A DNA stretch of 64,000 nucleotides from Synchiropus splendidus (lineage: Eukaryota > Chordata > Actinopteri > Syngnathiformes > Callionymidae). This document shows, piece by piece, positions 1 through 12,118 of this stretch; within the stretch, counting starts at the first letter, position 1, and each line of letters starts with the position of its first letter. Both the position numbers and the translations under genes were made by a program. The stretch lies in assembly GCF_027744825.2 (NCBI RefSeq), contig NC_071342.1, forward strand, positions 22,040,501 to 22,104,500, written 5' to 3'. Below the pieces are notes generated by a model. It did not search any database. It worked only from the letters and a program-made list of their open reading frames with translations, and was not told where the DNA came from.

Positions 1-318
1 TTAAATAAAGTGGAACCCTGTTTCAGAAAAACAGACTCCAGTTTTCTTTGTTAGCTGAGGACCATCATTTACTGAGAAGTGAGGAGTTAAAGTTGCGTAT
101 GAGACAGAAAACTCAAGTGTCCACTGTATCATCTCCTTCTCCTTTTTTCTCTACTTCAGTCGTCGTAGGTTACGGAGTGATCAGTTCTCTCTCCATTTAA
201 TATGTCTTTACCGTGGGGAGGATGCTGTGTCTCGTCTTCACACACACACGGCCGCTGTCGCCTCAGTGTGAGCAGGAAACCCATTGTGAAATTCAAGCGT
301 TTCACCTTCACGTGTGCC

Positions 319-550
319 TGCCTAGTATAGCTATACTTGTGGAAACGCACCTACTTGTGACCGCAACATTGAGCCTCAATTTGAGGGTTCAAACTTCATA
401 GAAACTAGGTCATTCTAGTTTGGTTCTGAGTCTTAGAGCTTCGCCATGTGTTTTGGATGGTTAGGTTTAGGGTGAGAGGCTGGGGAAAGGGTGATGGCAA
501 TGAGCGGTCCTTGCAAAAATAGCAAAACAAACCCGTGTGTGTGTGTGAAG
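319..550 (+). repeat. single copy of the GGCTGGGGAAAGGGT fish repeat
   Basis: Shares ordered motifs with the array at 51740-52600: ctagtatagctatacttgtgg, gagcctcaatttgagggtt, gtgttttggatggttaggttt, gagaggctggggaaagggt, atgagcggtcct and a terminal GT run. Confidence 0.8.
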
Positions 551-2830
551 TTGAGCGGACTAAATGAAACTTTTGAAGGTGCCTTGTTATACGCCTCTTG
601 CTAAATCTACTTTCTCAGTGAAACTAAAATGAGGACACAGAAGAGTGTTTTAGAAAACGGCTGGGATGTGATTTTCTCTGTCACTGACTCATTGTTATTT
701 GATTCATGTCTTCCTGCTTCTTGAATATCGATCCAAGAACGGGCCGAGTGACTCATGCCGGGCCTGAATCACTCCAGGAAAACAGTCCACTCTGGCAGTG
801 ATCGCCAACCTGATGCCACCCGGTTTGTGAAGGCACAGCGAAGGAGCTGCCAACGTTTGTCCCGGCGTCACTAATGACGCTCAAGGGCTTTTTCATCTGC
901 CTTATTTTTGGAGGGTGGACAGTCCGACAAGGCGGTGGGTGGCTGTGCCGCGCGGACACCTTCTAACTGTAATGTGAGGCTTTTATCAAGGATCAGGGCT
1001 GAGGCACGTCCAAAGCTGTTCAGGGGAGAAAAAAAGAGGCGAAACTTTCACCAAACTGGGCCGACAAAGTTGAGGTGAGAAGGGAAGGAAATGAGTTGAA
1101 AAGGGTGGAGAACAGATTTTTGCTTGGCTATCTGTCCAACTATTTGTTCCGCTTTCATTTCCAGTCTCAGTTTACAAACTTATTTGAATAAATGTATGCA
1201 AATTATTGTTGTAACATTATGTTTGTCCATTTGCAAAGCTAACTTTCAACTGTTTTAGCTGTCTGTTTTTTGTGATGCTTTTAAATGCAGACGCTGGGCA
1301 ACATATTCTATTGGTGTCTTTGTTGTCGCTGAGCACACGCTTTCTATTCCAGTGTTTTTCAAGCCACGGCACACACATTGAAAAAATCCTGAGACACACT
1401 ACCAAAGGAATCATGGCTAAATCTGTTTTAATTTGTGAAAATATTTAGCCACTCACGCTTGACTATTTTGGCATGTTATTTGCAGAAACGAATGGAAGAA
1501 AATGTATTTGTTTGAAAATGTCTCCAGAAAAGGATGGGCAATATGGCAACAATATATCAGGATTTATTTATTATAAATAACTGTTTCAATTTTATCACAA
1601 TCTCACATGTGTTTTTGAGACTAACATACAATTTCCAGACAAATCTTTTACATTTTTTGCCTCGGCTTCATAACTACAATTATTCTACAAATTTTGCAGC
1701 AAATATGTTTGGTTCTCAATTTAACTTTTAGCCAACTTTTTAACCACGAAGCAAACTTTGATAGTTTACAAGTGTCAAAAAAGTTTTGAAGTGAGACAGT
1801 CTTTGGCGTCGCGTCAAGGATCACTGGATTGTTATGTTTTGAAGGTGTGTGGTCAAGTGAGAGGCAGATCAGGTTTGAAAACAGCTCAGTTGGAGTAATG
1901 GACGAATCACCGCCTCAGCATAGATCTATAGTGTATAGAAAGAACGTGACCGAATCCAAGTAATCTCCTCACGTTGGTAGATTGTCAACACGTTACGATT
2001 GTTCATGATTTCATGTCATCATTTCACCCACCTCTGTCTCCGGACAGATAACGTGAAATTGCCCACGACACACCTGACAGTCTCAAAATACTCTTCTATT
2101 CATATGTTTGTCTTCATATCTATTCATATACTGAACCAAGTCAACGTGGTTTGGCTTTTTTTTAGGTTTCAACCTGACTCTAAAAACTTGTGTTTTAACT
2201 CCAAGGAGGCATTTATTCTGAAACTTGGCAACATAGACTGATGGTTTGTTATCTGTACTCGTCCTGAGTCACACGTTGAAGCTGTCTAGTCTTTAAATGA
2301 CTATGAGCATGACAGTTGCTCTGCAATGAAATAGTATGAAAACTTGTGAAAGATAATCAGCTATGAGTTTAAGGTTGGGCTTCATGAGCTGGCCTGCTGT
2401 CAGTTTGTCTTTTTCTTTCTGGAGGACCAGTCCATGAAGTCTACACTCACACAACTGTTGAAGTATTTTGATGGCATGTTTCAGCAGCTGCATTCTTGTT
2501 ATCATTCCTATTCGGCCAGACTGTGTGATTTCATTTAAATTTCAAATGAAGGCAGTGAGCTGGAGAGGGGATATCCCTGCTGAGTTATGTGTGTGTCCTC
2601 TGTGTTTGTCCTTGTCTGGTAAAGGTGTGTGAGCGTGTGCTTGAGTTACGGTGCATCCTAGAATCAGTCACAGTGCTATAAAGTTTACAGCGCACTGATC
2701 CTCACGCTCCTCTCTCCCTTGCTTTGCCAGCAGAGTCCAACTTCCAGGCGCTTTGAGCGTCGCAGTCTAAGTGTAGAGTGACTTAAATGTTTTTTTCCCA
2801 AAAAATGTATGGAGCTTAATTTAATTCGTT

Positions 2831-3289
2831 CAGAGGTGGACAATTAATTATCCTAAAGGGGCTCATTGTACAACTGTAAGGGTTGTGAGGGGCCATCATG
2901 CCAAAAGAAAGACTATAAACGTGATGGAAAAATATCCAAAATACATAACTAAATAAATATAACAAGGACAAAATGAACCTAAGAAGATGAAGTGTCATTA
3001 AGGATATTAAGAAGTGTAAATATGTCAAGAGACCTATTGGAATATTTCATTTTATATCAACTTCAACTATGCACTAGATGTTCCCGATAAAAAGGCCATT
3101 TATTTCAAAATGTTCAATATTGCTTTAGTGTATGATGAACCCGGAAAACACAAAAATGGCCACTGAAAAGAACAAAATTTTTGTCTTAAAACAAGAACAT
3201 ACTATGTTTACTGTTGATGTGGTGGTGGTGACTAAATGAGAGAACAAAAAGACGCATTTGTCCCCCGGGCCGCACTTTGCCCAGGTCTG
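2831..3289. mobile_element. hAT-like miniature element (CAGAGGTGGRCAA termini)
   Basis: Left end cagaggtggacaatt; the right end reads, in reverse complement, cagacctgggcaaagtgcgg. The interior is AT-rich and non-coding. The flanking 8-mers aattcgtt and cattagtt agree at 6 of 8 positions, consistent with a worn 8-bp target duplication. Confidence 0.45.
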
Positions 3290-3373
3290 CATTAGTTACG
3301 ACTAATGTTGAAAACATTGAAAGATTGGAAACTCACACTCCCGAATGTACAGTTTTGTACTTGACCTGAGTTC

Positions 3374-3660
3374 ATGACTTTTTACTGGGTGAGGAGACAG
3401 AACTTTTTCTATCAGGGCTCCTCAACTCTGGAACAGTCAATTCAACAAGTCCAAAACACAACTTGTACCGCCACCTTTAAATCCCTGCTAAAAACTCACT
3501 TTTATAGACTTGCATTTATGCAACATCCTCCCAACAGTGCAAACGTTCCTTGCTGTGTGGCGTGTAAAGCACTTTGTCAACAGTGTTCTAAAAAGTGCTT
3601 TCTATATAACGTGCTTTATAATCATTGTTATTAATCTAATGCAATTATTATTACTGTCTT
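3374..3660 (+). mobile_element. LINE 3' end fragment
   Basis: The frame reads LEQSIQQVQNTTCTATFKSL and LLKTHFYRLAF, the typical C-terminal end of fish non-LTR polymerases. A tail with tgtaaagcactttg, aaaagtgctttctatata and an attatt run follows, as is usual for such 3' ends. Confidence 0.65.
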
Positions 3661-5268
3661 TACTTTGTGCAGGAAATATTTTTACCATAAAAAATGGACC
3701 GACAGATCTGAAACACAGTGTCCAAAACGGTCCTCAAAGTGGCACCTGTTTGTTCCAAACCAACTAGCAGACACAGCTTAACCATTCAGGTCTCTGAACA
3801 CTGTACTCAGCTGGTGGCCAGTCTGTGTTGCTTGTTTCAGCCTGTTTAAACTGCGTGTGCTTGACTGGTTGGAACCAAAACCTGCACCACCCCGGCTCTT
3901 TATCCATCCTTTTCATGTCAAAAGGCTACAACTGGTCTCCTTTATGGTTGAATAGTCACAGTACAACAACTGGCTGCAAGCTAAGAAGCAACACAACACC
4001 AATATTTTAACTTGGCTTAAGTAACTTTGGTCCAAGTGTGTTTGTGTGTGTGGTTGGCACGCTGTGAATCGAGGACCGCTTGTCTTCAGCATGAGAGTTC
4101 CAGCCGCTAAAATGAAGAGTTTTATTTCAAGTTCCTCCAGAAGTACCACGGGAGTTGTGTGCTTCGCCGTGACCTTGTGTCTCTGCTACATTTGAATATG
4201 GATGTGTATTTCTGCGTTTCCGTAATGAGCTCGCCCGCTGTTTCCCATCACTGCTCAGTCTCTCTGATCTCACTCACTCCCCGTCTCTCTTGTCCGTCTC
4301 GTTCTCCTAATGATCTGCCCCCCCCCCCACCCTCATTTCCCGACTCTGTTATTTGATGTGCTAAAGATTTTCCGCTCACCTGCGAGAGAGAGAATCCTAC
4401 GCCGCGTTGACTGTGGAGATTGACAGTTGAATCGTGCTGTCCACTGTCCATGCTTTCCCTATGTTGTTTCCTCCTGGTACTCCACATGCAGCTTGGTAAC
4501 TGAAGACTTTTCATTGTGGTTGTTAGTTTCAGTGTTAATGTGAGTGAGCTGGAGACGGGAATGCAACTGTGAAACGGCTATAGTTTTAGTTTTAGTTTAC
4601 CTGACGTCACAGCGCAGTAAATTGTCAGGTGACTGAGTAAACAAACAGTGGATAGTCGCGGATGGAGGCACATGTTCGAACAGCGAGAGGATCAGGAAGT
4701 AAACCCTGCAGTGTCCCAGCAGGTGACCCCTCGCTGACCTTTGACTGGTGCTTCCAAGGTGTGGGTGATTTGAGTACGGTAACCGTGGACGTTCCCCTCA
4801 GTGTGAGTGCGCAGACACATTGAGAGGCGAGCTGCGGTCTGGACTTGTTTAAGTTGTTGATGGCTGACGGGCAGGAGCAGGAAGTTGCAGCGCTGTGAGT
4901 AGCATCCAGACAGTGAGTGCGATACCTTTATTGAATGACCGATTATGTTGCTTATGGACGATCTCTGTGTCCGTCTGAAATCTAACACGGTAGCTCCTCC
5001 CACTCGAATTCTCTTCTGAGCTTCCTCCTGCTTTGACTTGAGATTGTCTCGTCTCTCATTTTGCTAATCTGTCTCTGATGTTGAAGGTTTATTTACCAAG
5101 CTCTGATAAACTGTTGACACTAACTTGACTGAAAAGCAACGTAGATTTTGGGCCAGAACAAGCTCATGTGTTTATTACAGTAAATGTATTTATAAGTTGT
5201 ATCTTAGGTGTAGTGACACGCAAGATGTACATTTTAAACTTTTTTGTTATTGACGACAGTGTGAGTTA

Positions 5269-5270
<2 letters not shown>

Positions 5271-5319
<49 letters not shown>

Positions 5320-5330
5320 ATATATATGCT
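5271..5330. repeat. (TA)n microsatellite
   Basis: Nearly pure TA dinucleotides adjoining the left end of the AT-rich element. Confidence 0.9.
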
Positions 5331-5992
5331 GTCATTTTAACGCGTTAATTTGATTAATTAATTACGCCGCAATTTAATGCGCTAAAAAATGTAACGCAAT
5401 TAATTATGAGTTTACGGTTCTTCATTTTGCCTCATTTAGAGACGTGTTATACTTCTATTATTCATTTTTGAATTGCTATATTGAGCTTAAGTGCCTATTT
5501 TAGACAGTCTTTATTTTATTATTTATTATTTATTGTATTTCAGAATTTTATTTATTTAACTGTATTGCTGTATTTGTATTACATTTTTGAAGACAGCTTT
5601 ATTTTATTTATTTAACTGTATTGATGTATTTGTATTACATTTTTGAAGACAGCTTTATTTTATTTATTTAACTGTATTGCTGTATTTTTTTTTTTTTTAC
5701 ATTTTTGAATAATGCACCTGGCCTAACTGGTTTGCGGATGTGCTTGACCTTTACTTTTGGATTTGATTTATGACGCACAGTTCACCAGTAAAAAATTGGA
5801 TTTCAAATCTTCTCTTCTTACTGTATTCAATTGATTAGTCATGCAGTAAAATTTTTTAATATCCGAGCACTCAAATTCTTTATCAGGAGACCTTTAGCAG
5901 ATATGACATAAAAATGCGATTAATTTGATTAATTAATTACAAAATCCTGTAATTAATTCGATAAATTTTTGTAATTGACTGACAGCACTAAT
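5328..5992. mobile_element. AT-rich hAT-like miniature element
   Basis: Left end gctgtcattttaacgcgtta; right end in reverse complement tagtgctgtcagtcaatta. Both ends carry repeated ttgattaattaatta. Fish hAT-type miniature elements have this look. The interior holds a 56-bp tandem repeat (5545-5705). It lies between two TA microsatellites, so a target duplication cannot be told. Confidence 0.55.
5545..5705. repeat. 56-bp tandem repeat, about 2.7 copies
   Basis: The motif ttatttaactgtattg recurs at 56-bp spacing (aac at 5558, 5614, 5670), each followed by gtatt...acatttttgaa. Confidence 0.85.
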
Positions 5993-6057
5993 ATATTTAT
6001 GTTTAACTTATATAGTTAAACATGTGAGTTAAACAATATATTTATGTTATATATATG

Positions 6058-6140
<83 letters not shown>
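6058..6140. repeat. (TA)n microsatellite
   Basis: About 80 bp of near-perfect AT dinucleotides. Confidence 0.95.
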
Positions 6141-6143
<3 letters not shown>

Positions 6144-6259
6144 CATACACATATATATACACATTTTAAACTTTCGTCATAAACTCATATTGATGACAAT
6201 ATGAGTTAAACACATATATACTGTATATCGCGTATGAGATCAATGCTAATGCATGCTAA

Positions 6260-6634
6260 TTGAAATTCTGTTACGTCGTGATTTATAGTACTGCGCATGC
6301 TCCGACACTGAAACCGGAAACCATTTCTCATCTCTTTTCAATCGTTTTAGCAATTGGCCAACAGATTCGGTGGTACACGATGGAGAGTATTGGAAAGAAA
6401 ATGTATTCATATATTAATTTATTTAAATCTAAAGTGACGAGACGACGTACAAAGGAGTTGCGCGCACTTTGTTCGTGTGACTTCTGCGACCTCCGTGTCA
6501 CTTCCTCGTTGAAATGGCATTTGAACGCCGAGCATCCAAGTTCAAGCGCTACTGTCCAGTGGAACTCGAGCTGCTCGATTCACCAAGGCAACACGTCTAT
6601 GAATCACGAGTCAAAGTGTTTGAGCGAACCCTAG
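6260..6634 (+). pseudogene. BED-type zinc-finger ORF, probable hAT transposase relic
   Basis: Open frame of 124 codons; an internal ATG at 6380 (MESIGKKMYSYINLF) is the likelier start. The segment LRALCSCDFCDLRVTSSLKW, then HLNAEHP, fits the BED pattern C-x2-C...L-x2-H-L-x3-HP found at the N terminus of hAT transposases. No catalytic domain follows in frame, and a second short frame (6650-6871) is unrecognised. It lies 270 bp from the hAT-like element. It could also be a domesticated BED protein, but nothing supports expression. Confidence 0.45.
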
Positions 6635-7546
6635 AGATGCAAAACGGACATGTCGGTAACTAACCCTGAAGTATTACTTTCTGAAAATATTGTAATGGTT
6701 AGTGTGTGTGTTGGAGATCTCGCGAGAGTGGTGAGGTGCCGGGCTTTTGTTCGAGTTCCGGGTGAAAGGTTGTGCGTGCGACTTGAGTTTTGGAGCGAGA
6801 AGCAGCAGCACGTTGAATCAAAGAAGCATCAAATTCTCATCCGTCTCGTCCCTGAATCCTCCGGACAATAGAATATATTAAGGCACGAATAAATTCCTAG
6901 CAACATTTTTGAGTGTGGTTGACGTAGTTTTGTGTTGTTTACTAATGTAGTACACTGGCTGATTACTCAACAGCTGTTTGTACACAGAGTTGTTAAAAAG
7001 AATGTGATATTAATTGGTTCATTTCATTTTTTTAAATCAAAACATTGATGCCCAATTTCATTTTTGAGGAGCTCACAGTTTCAAAGGTTGGACAGTTGTG
7101 TTATCGATAGTCAGTAAATGCCTCATCTGGCATTGGATTGACACACAGTGCTGGTGTGGACACTCATAATTGTTGACCACATGGTGCTTCTAAAGATGTC
7201 CAGCCTGGAGGCTCGCTTCACAACGTCACCATCTGACTCACCGTCTCATAAATGTGTCGCTTCAGACCGAACCTCCCCCCTTCTGTCGCGCTCACATTGA
7301 TCTGGAGAGTTTCTTGTGTCAGCAAAGCAGCCTGAAACGGCGACTGCAGGTTTCACTCCCACCTCCACTTCCCCTCATTATTATTTGTTTACTATCATCC
7401 GGTCCTGCTTTCTATTATGGGACATTATTGCTGTCTGGCATGCAATTGTGGGACTGATGGAGACGTATAAAACTGTCTGCAGTGAAGCTTTCTGAAATGA
7501 CTCTACGGCTAATAGATATGAACTCTGTCCCCTCTGTCTCTTGCAG

Positions 7547-7757
7547 AGGGATCCAGCAGCAGCTGTCCAGCTACAGGGAGACGGTTATCCGGCAGGCCAC
7601 GGCGGCAACGGGCTCCACCGGCCACCGGGACGACGCACCCACGTGCGGCATCTGCCAGAAGACCAAGTTTGCAGACGGATGCGGGAACCTGTGCTCATAC
7701 TGCCAGACCAAGTTCTGCGCCCGCTGTGGGGGAAGAGTCTCTCTAAGATCCAACACG
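7547..7757 (+). CDS. rims1: rims exon: end of Rab-binding helix and first part of zinc finger
   Basis: The acceptor is ctcttgcag and the donor is ACG|gtgagt. The exon enters with one base completing a codon and leaves in phase 0. It encodes the end of the N-terminal helix (IQQQLSSYRETV) and then most of the RIM zinc finger: DDAPTCGIC, KFADGCGNLCSYC, KFCARCGGRVSLRSNT. Six of the eight zinc-binding cysteines are here. The finger binds Munc13 in known RIMs. The helix is shorter and less conserved than the finger. Confidence 0.95.
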
Positions 7758-10700
7758 GTGAGTGATAACAGCAGGCCTTTTCTGTGGCACAACACTGTCA
7801 GTGCTGGACTCTGTTTTCTTCTCTTTGTCCCAAACTTTATTCAAACAACTAAAACATTTAGCATTTTGCATCGTGGCACAATTCATAATGTCTGTGACCC
7901 TTGTGTGACCTAGTGACACAATTTTTGACTCATTTTCTGTGGATCATAGCTTGTTCTAACTATAATTTATTTTTTGTGACTAGTAGACGCGCCATTTTTT
8001 TATTCCTCTTTATTGTATTCCAGTTTTACACATGTACTTTTTTTTTAACATGGTGGTAGGTATTTACTTCAGTCAATATTTATGTCACTCTATTGTGCCA
8101 GACTTTTTCAGTCAATGGGGAGATGAGGGTAAAATCTCTCTGAAAAAGCAACATCTGTTTCCAGCACACAAACTGAGGGTCTTATTGGTGAATATGGGGG
8201 TCTCAGGTGTGGGACTCAGGTGGAGTGTCCATGTGTTGTATGTCCTTATCTGTGCGGTGCGTGACATTTGTGTGTACATGAGTGTGTTTACGTGTGTGAC
8301 CCAGGCAGGAGCTGGTAAAGGTTAATTGGGCATTAGACCAGAGTGGGTGGTCTCCCCCCTACTGTCCTCGCTGTCCCAGGGGTCCAGAGGTGCCCTATAC
8401 ACACACAGTGGGGTGTAGAACTGTGCGAGTGAGAGATGGAAGTTGAGATTTCCTCTGAAAGAAGTGACACCCCATCTCCTCCCTCTCCCCACCGCTGACA
8501 TTTTCCGACCCCATCCCGACAAACGTTCACGCTGAAGTACAGCCTCATTAGTTAGTGGAGGACATGGGGAGCGTCCTGAGGGGGGGGTCTGTAGTGTACG
8601 TCACGAGACAGTCTGAAACAACACCAGATGTTTTTTTGGCATTTTTTTACAGAGCCCCTCAAACCACACTATCGCCCTCTTTTTTTAAAATACATTTTGT
8701 TAAAGAGGAACAGTAGGAACCGCTCCATACTTTACTTTTCCACTCACCAACAACGGTGAGGAACATGTCAGTGGTCAGACACTTGGACTGGAGCTCCCAC
8801 TTATACAAGTGTCGGCAGCTAGAGTTCATGTTCAGGCCCAGATTGCGAAATTCAGGTTGATAAATAGAAGCTGTAACTCACTGTGGTGGTATGTCGATGG
8901 TCCTCATTGGGTGATACTGTAGTAGTTGAGACCAGAGCACACAAAGACCAAGACCAATATGGACTCACAGTTATTTATTAACTATTTTATATTAGGCACA
9001 CAATGATTTGCAAAAAAACCCCATATTTTTTCAAAATGAATCAAGGAATTATATGCTATCATTGGCACAAACTAGTAGTTGCTGTAGATTTGCCTTCTTA
9101 TAGGTCTTGGTCTCCGTATGCTCTGGTGTCAACGCAGTCTCGACTGCAACACTTCGTGTGGATGACATGTCATGTCTGCGACTCATATCTATGATCTATT
9201 TATCAGTTGATAAACATGTTTGTCTGTTTCCTTTTCATGTGCTGGATCACTGACGGAGCAGGAGGACAAAGTGGTACGTATCCTTCATCTCAGTTCTGGG
9301 TTCATGTTACGCATGCTTCATCGTCCTCAGCCTGTAGTGAACAAAACCAGCTGGAGAGTCATTAGTACAGGTTCAGAGCTACGGAGGCAAACGTGTGAGT
9401 TAGAAGAGGGGGAAGCTGGTGGACAGAAACTTTACAATGCAGGGCTTCCCTCTTTCTTATCCCCAAGGACCCTGTTCATTCATTTCATCTAATAACTGAG
9501 GATTGACCATTAGAACCGTACTTCTGATGCCAGCGGTGGAAGCAGTGCATGTGACAGTGAACTTGAGCATGAACAATGAACTAGTGGTAAAGATACCTAA
9601 AAGTTTGAAGGTTGACGTAGGTCAAATTATCTGCTGTTGAAGTTGACTGGACAGTTACAATGACTTCTTTAGGGCCTCACGCTTTCAAATTATGAAGAGT
9701 GTGGAAGCTCTGAAAGCTAGAGGACAGAATATATCCAAAAGATTTTGGTATTCTACCTGTACTGTTCACTAAAAGTCCTGGAAGATGTGGTCAATATGTA
9801 AGATGCGCCACCAGCATTTGACCTTTGTCCTCTGTTTATACTGTCATGTTGCCAGCCTTGTTTAAAGCACAGAAGACAGATTACATTGTCATTTCTACCG
9901 GGTGGAAAAAGTGTTGATTCAGAGCGCTTTAACCCTCTTCTCCGCTTTTGTAGTTGTGTCAGGTTAGGGCTGTACTTAAGCTTTGGCTCTGGTCCCGAGA
10001 GCCGCTGCCAAACAGGCACTTTGATAATACACCTCTGCTGTCATACATACATGCGCACGACCCCTGCTTACATGATTATCTTATGTACGACAGCGACTTT
10101 TGCTTGTATGGTGTTTGGAGTCTGCACTGTGTCTGGGTGGAACTTTAGAGTCAGCAGTTCATGATGTTTAAAATGCTTCATGTTGAAATGAAGGGATAAA
10201 TAATGTTTTTATTGCACACCGGTTATTGAATCAATTCATTAATATGAATCAACCAACTGAACCTGGCGCCCCTCATTGTTTCCTGTAACATGTCCTTAAA
10301 AATATTCCCTTAAAAATGGATGTCGTGCTCCTATATGGCTCCAATTCATTTGAGATGTCGCTCCCTCGGCCAAAAAAGCTTCTCTGCAATTTTGTGCCAA
10401 GAGATCAATTACAGTAATTCTCCTGCGAACCCCCCCCTCACCCATTTTATTAGGTCTAATGGCCCGGAATGTTGCAATACCGTAAGTAAATTCATCATTT
10501 TTGTTGCTGTTTATTAAGGTCTTTTGACCTGCTGTCTTCTCTCACTCCGTGGGCTCCATCTCCCGCAGTCTTGGTCCAAGTCTGTCTCTCCACTCCATGT
10601 GTCCCAACCAGCTGAACTTTGTCTCCAAACTTCACCATGCAATTCTCTTGTCCTTTCTAGACTCAATGACTCAATTTGTCTCTTCTTACTCTGAGTCTTT

Positions 10701-12087
10701 AAACCGTACACCGTGACAGGGACCACCAGTGTCCTTTTTTTAGTCTATGACATCATTGTCGTCTCATTTCTTCTGGAACTTCACCTTTGTCTATCAGTCT
10801 AGATAATTCACCTCAAATACTTGAAACTACATTTACTCACTTATCTTCACTTGTCCTCCTTATTCTCCACAAATGACTGTATCATCAGCAAACATCATGG
10901 TGCACCATCTCCCTACATCAGTGAATCACTTCTTCTATTGCTGATGTCCCTTTCTGTCCACTTGGATCATGTGTGAAGCCAACCTCTTTGTCACATGGGG
11001 CAGTCGTGTGTCCTCTCCGTCTCCCTCTCGCCCACTAATTTTCTTACCCTTGTGTTGGGAATCTGTTTTTCCTGTGCATCTGAAACGGAGTTCTCGTCAC
11101 GGCTGGGTTCTTGCTTTTAGACCAGCTCTGATTCAGAATTACTGGCACGGCACTTTCACCCTCCGGTGCTTCTCAGCCCACTGCTTCTGTTCAACATGGC
11201 CGCGCTGATGACCACACTCTATTTTAGACGGGAGATATTTCCTGTTCGCGATGACGACCGCGCAGAGAGTGGAGTGGTGAGAGCGAAATCTGGACTGATA
11301 CTCGACACTCGCACGTCGGCAGGATGACAGAAAACAATGAGCTCAGTTCTCATGGCTATGAAATAAGGAGATCGATTTTGCTATTCTAACAATCATATGG
11401 ATTTGAAGGCTTAGACGCCTGCATGTTTCGTGTTTTAATTACAGTTAAATGCAGGGCGAAAATCCCTCACAAAGTTTTTCCGTCCCTTTCATCTTTTAAT
11501 TCACTCTAACTTTCATCCACTAATAGTTGTTATGAATGACAACAAGCTAATAAACATTTTTTCTAGTCAAGGTTTTTGAATAAATATCTGCCTCCAAGTC
11601 CATCACTGAGCAGGGAGAGTTTTATCTCTGCATCATGTTCATGTCAGCCTAGTTCAGAAGTATGCGGCTATTTTCCCAGTCCTGAGGGATACAGATACTG
11701 TATCAGAGTGAATCCTGCCTCTCTGCTGTGTCATATTCTTCTGTATCCAAGCCTGAAGAGCAGAGACGGGGGGGTTTCAGTGTTTCATCTGCGGCAGGGC
11801 ATGCAAACGCTCGCACATACATCAAGGAAGAATTTCACCATGAGAAAGAAATGGCATCTTTTTCAACTGTATATGAATCAATCGCATTTCAGAAGGACTG
11901 ATGTGCTGCTTTGTGTCGGGGTGTGGTGCAGCAGAAAAGCCTGAGCCATGTGTCATCTGCTGTTAACGCCACAGCGCCTCATGATTACTATTGATCGCCA
12001 GTCTTGCTAGCTGCGTCCGTCTCTGCGTCCGTCTCTCATTGACTGGTCTTAAGGGGGCCATCTCTCTCTTCTCTCTTACGCACACGC

Positions 12088-12118
<31 letters not shown>

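Larger units (their letters stand above)
1..7546 (+). other. rims intron (5' part of window)
   Basis: No exon was recognised. It holds a short copy of the fish repeat found at 51.7 kb (about 319-550), hAT-like and LINE fragments (2831-3640), AT microsatellites and an hAT-like element with a BED-finger relic (5271-6871). The rims first exon(s) should be further left. Confidence 0.7.
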
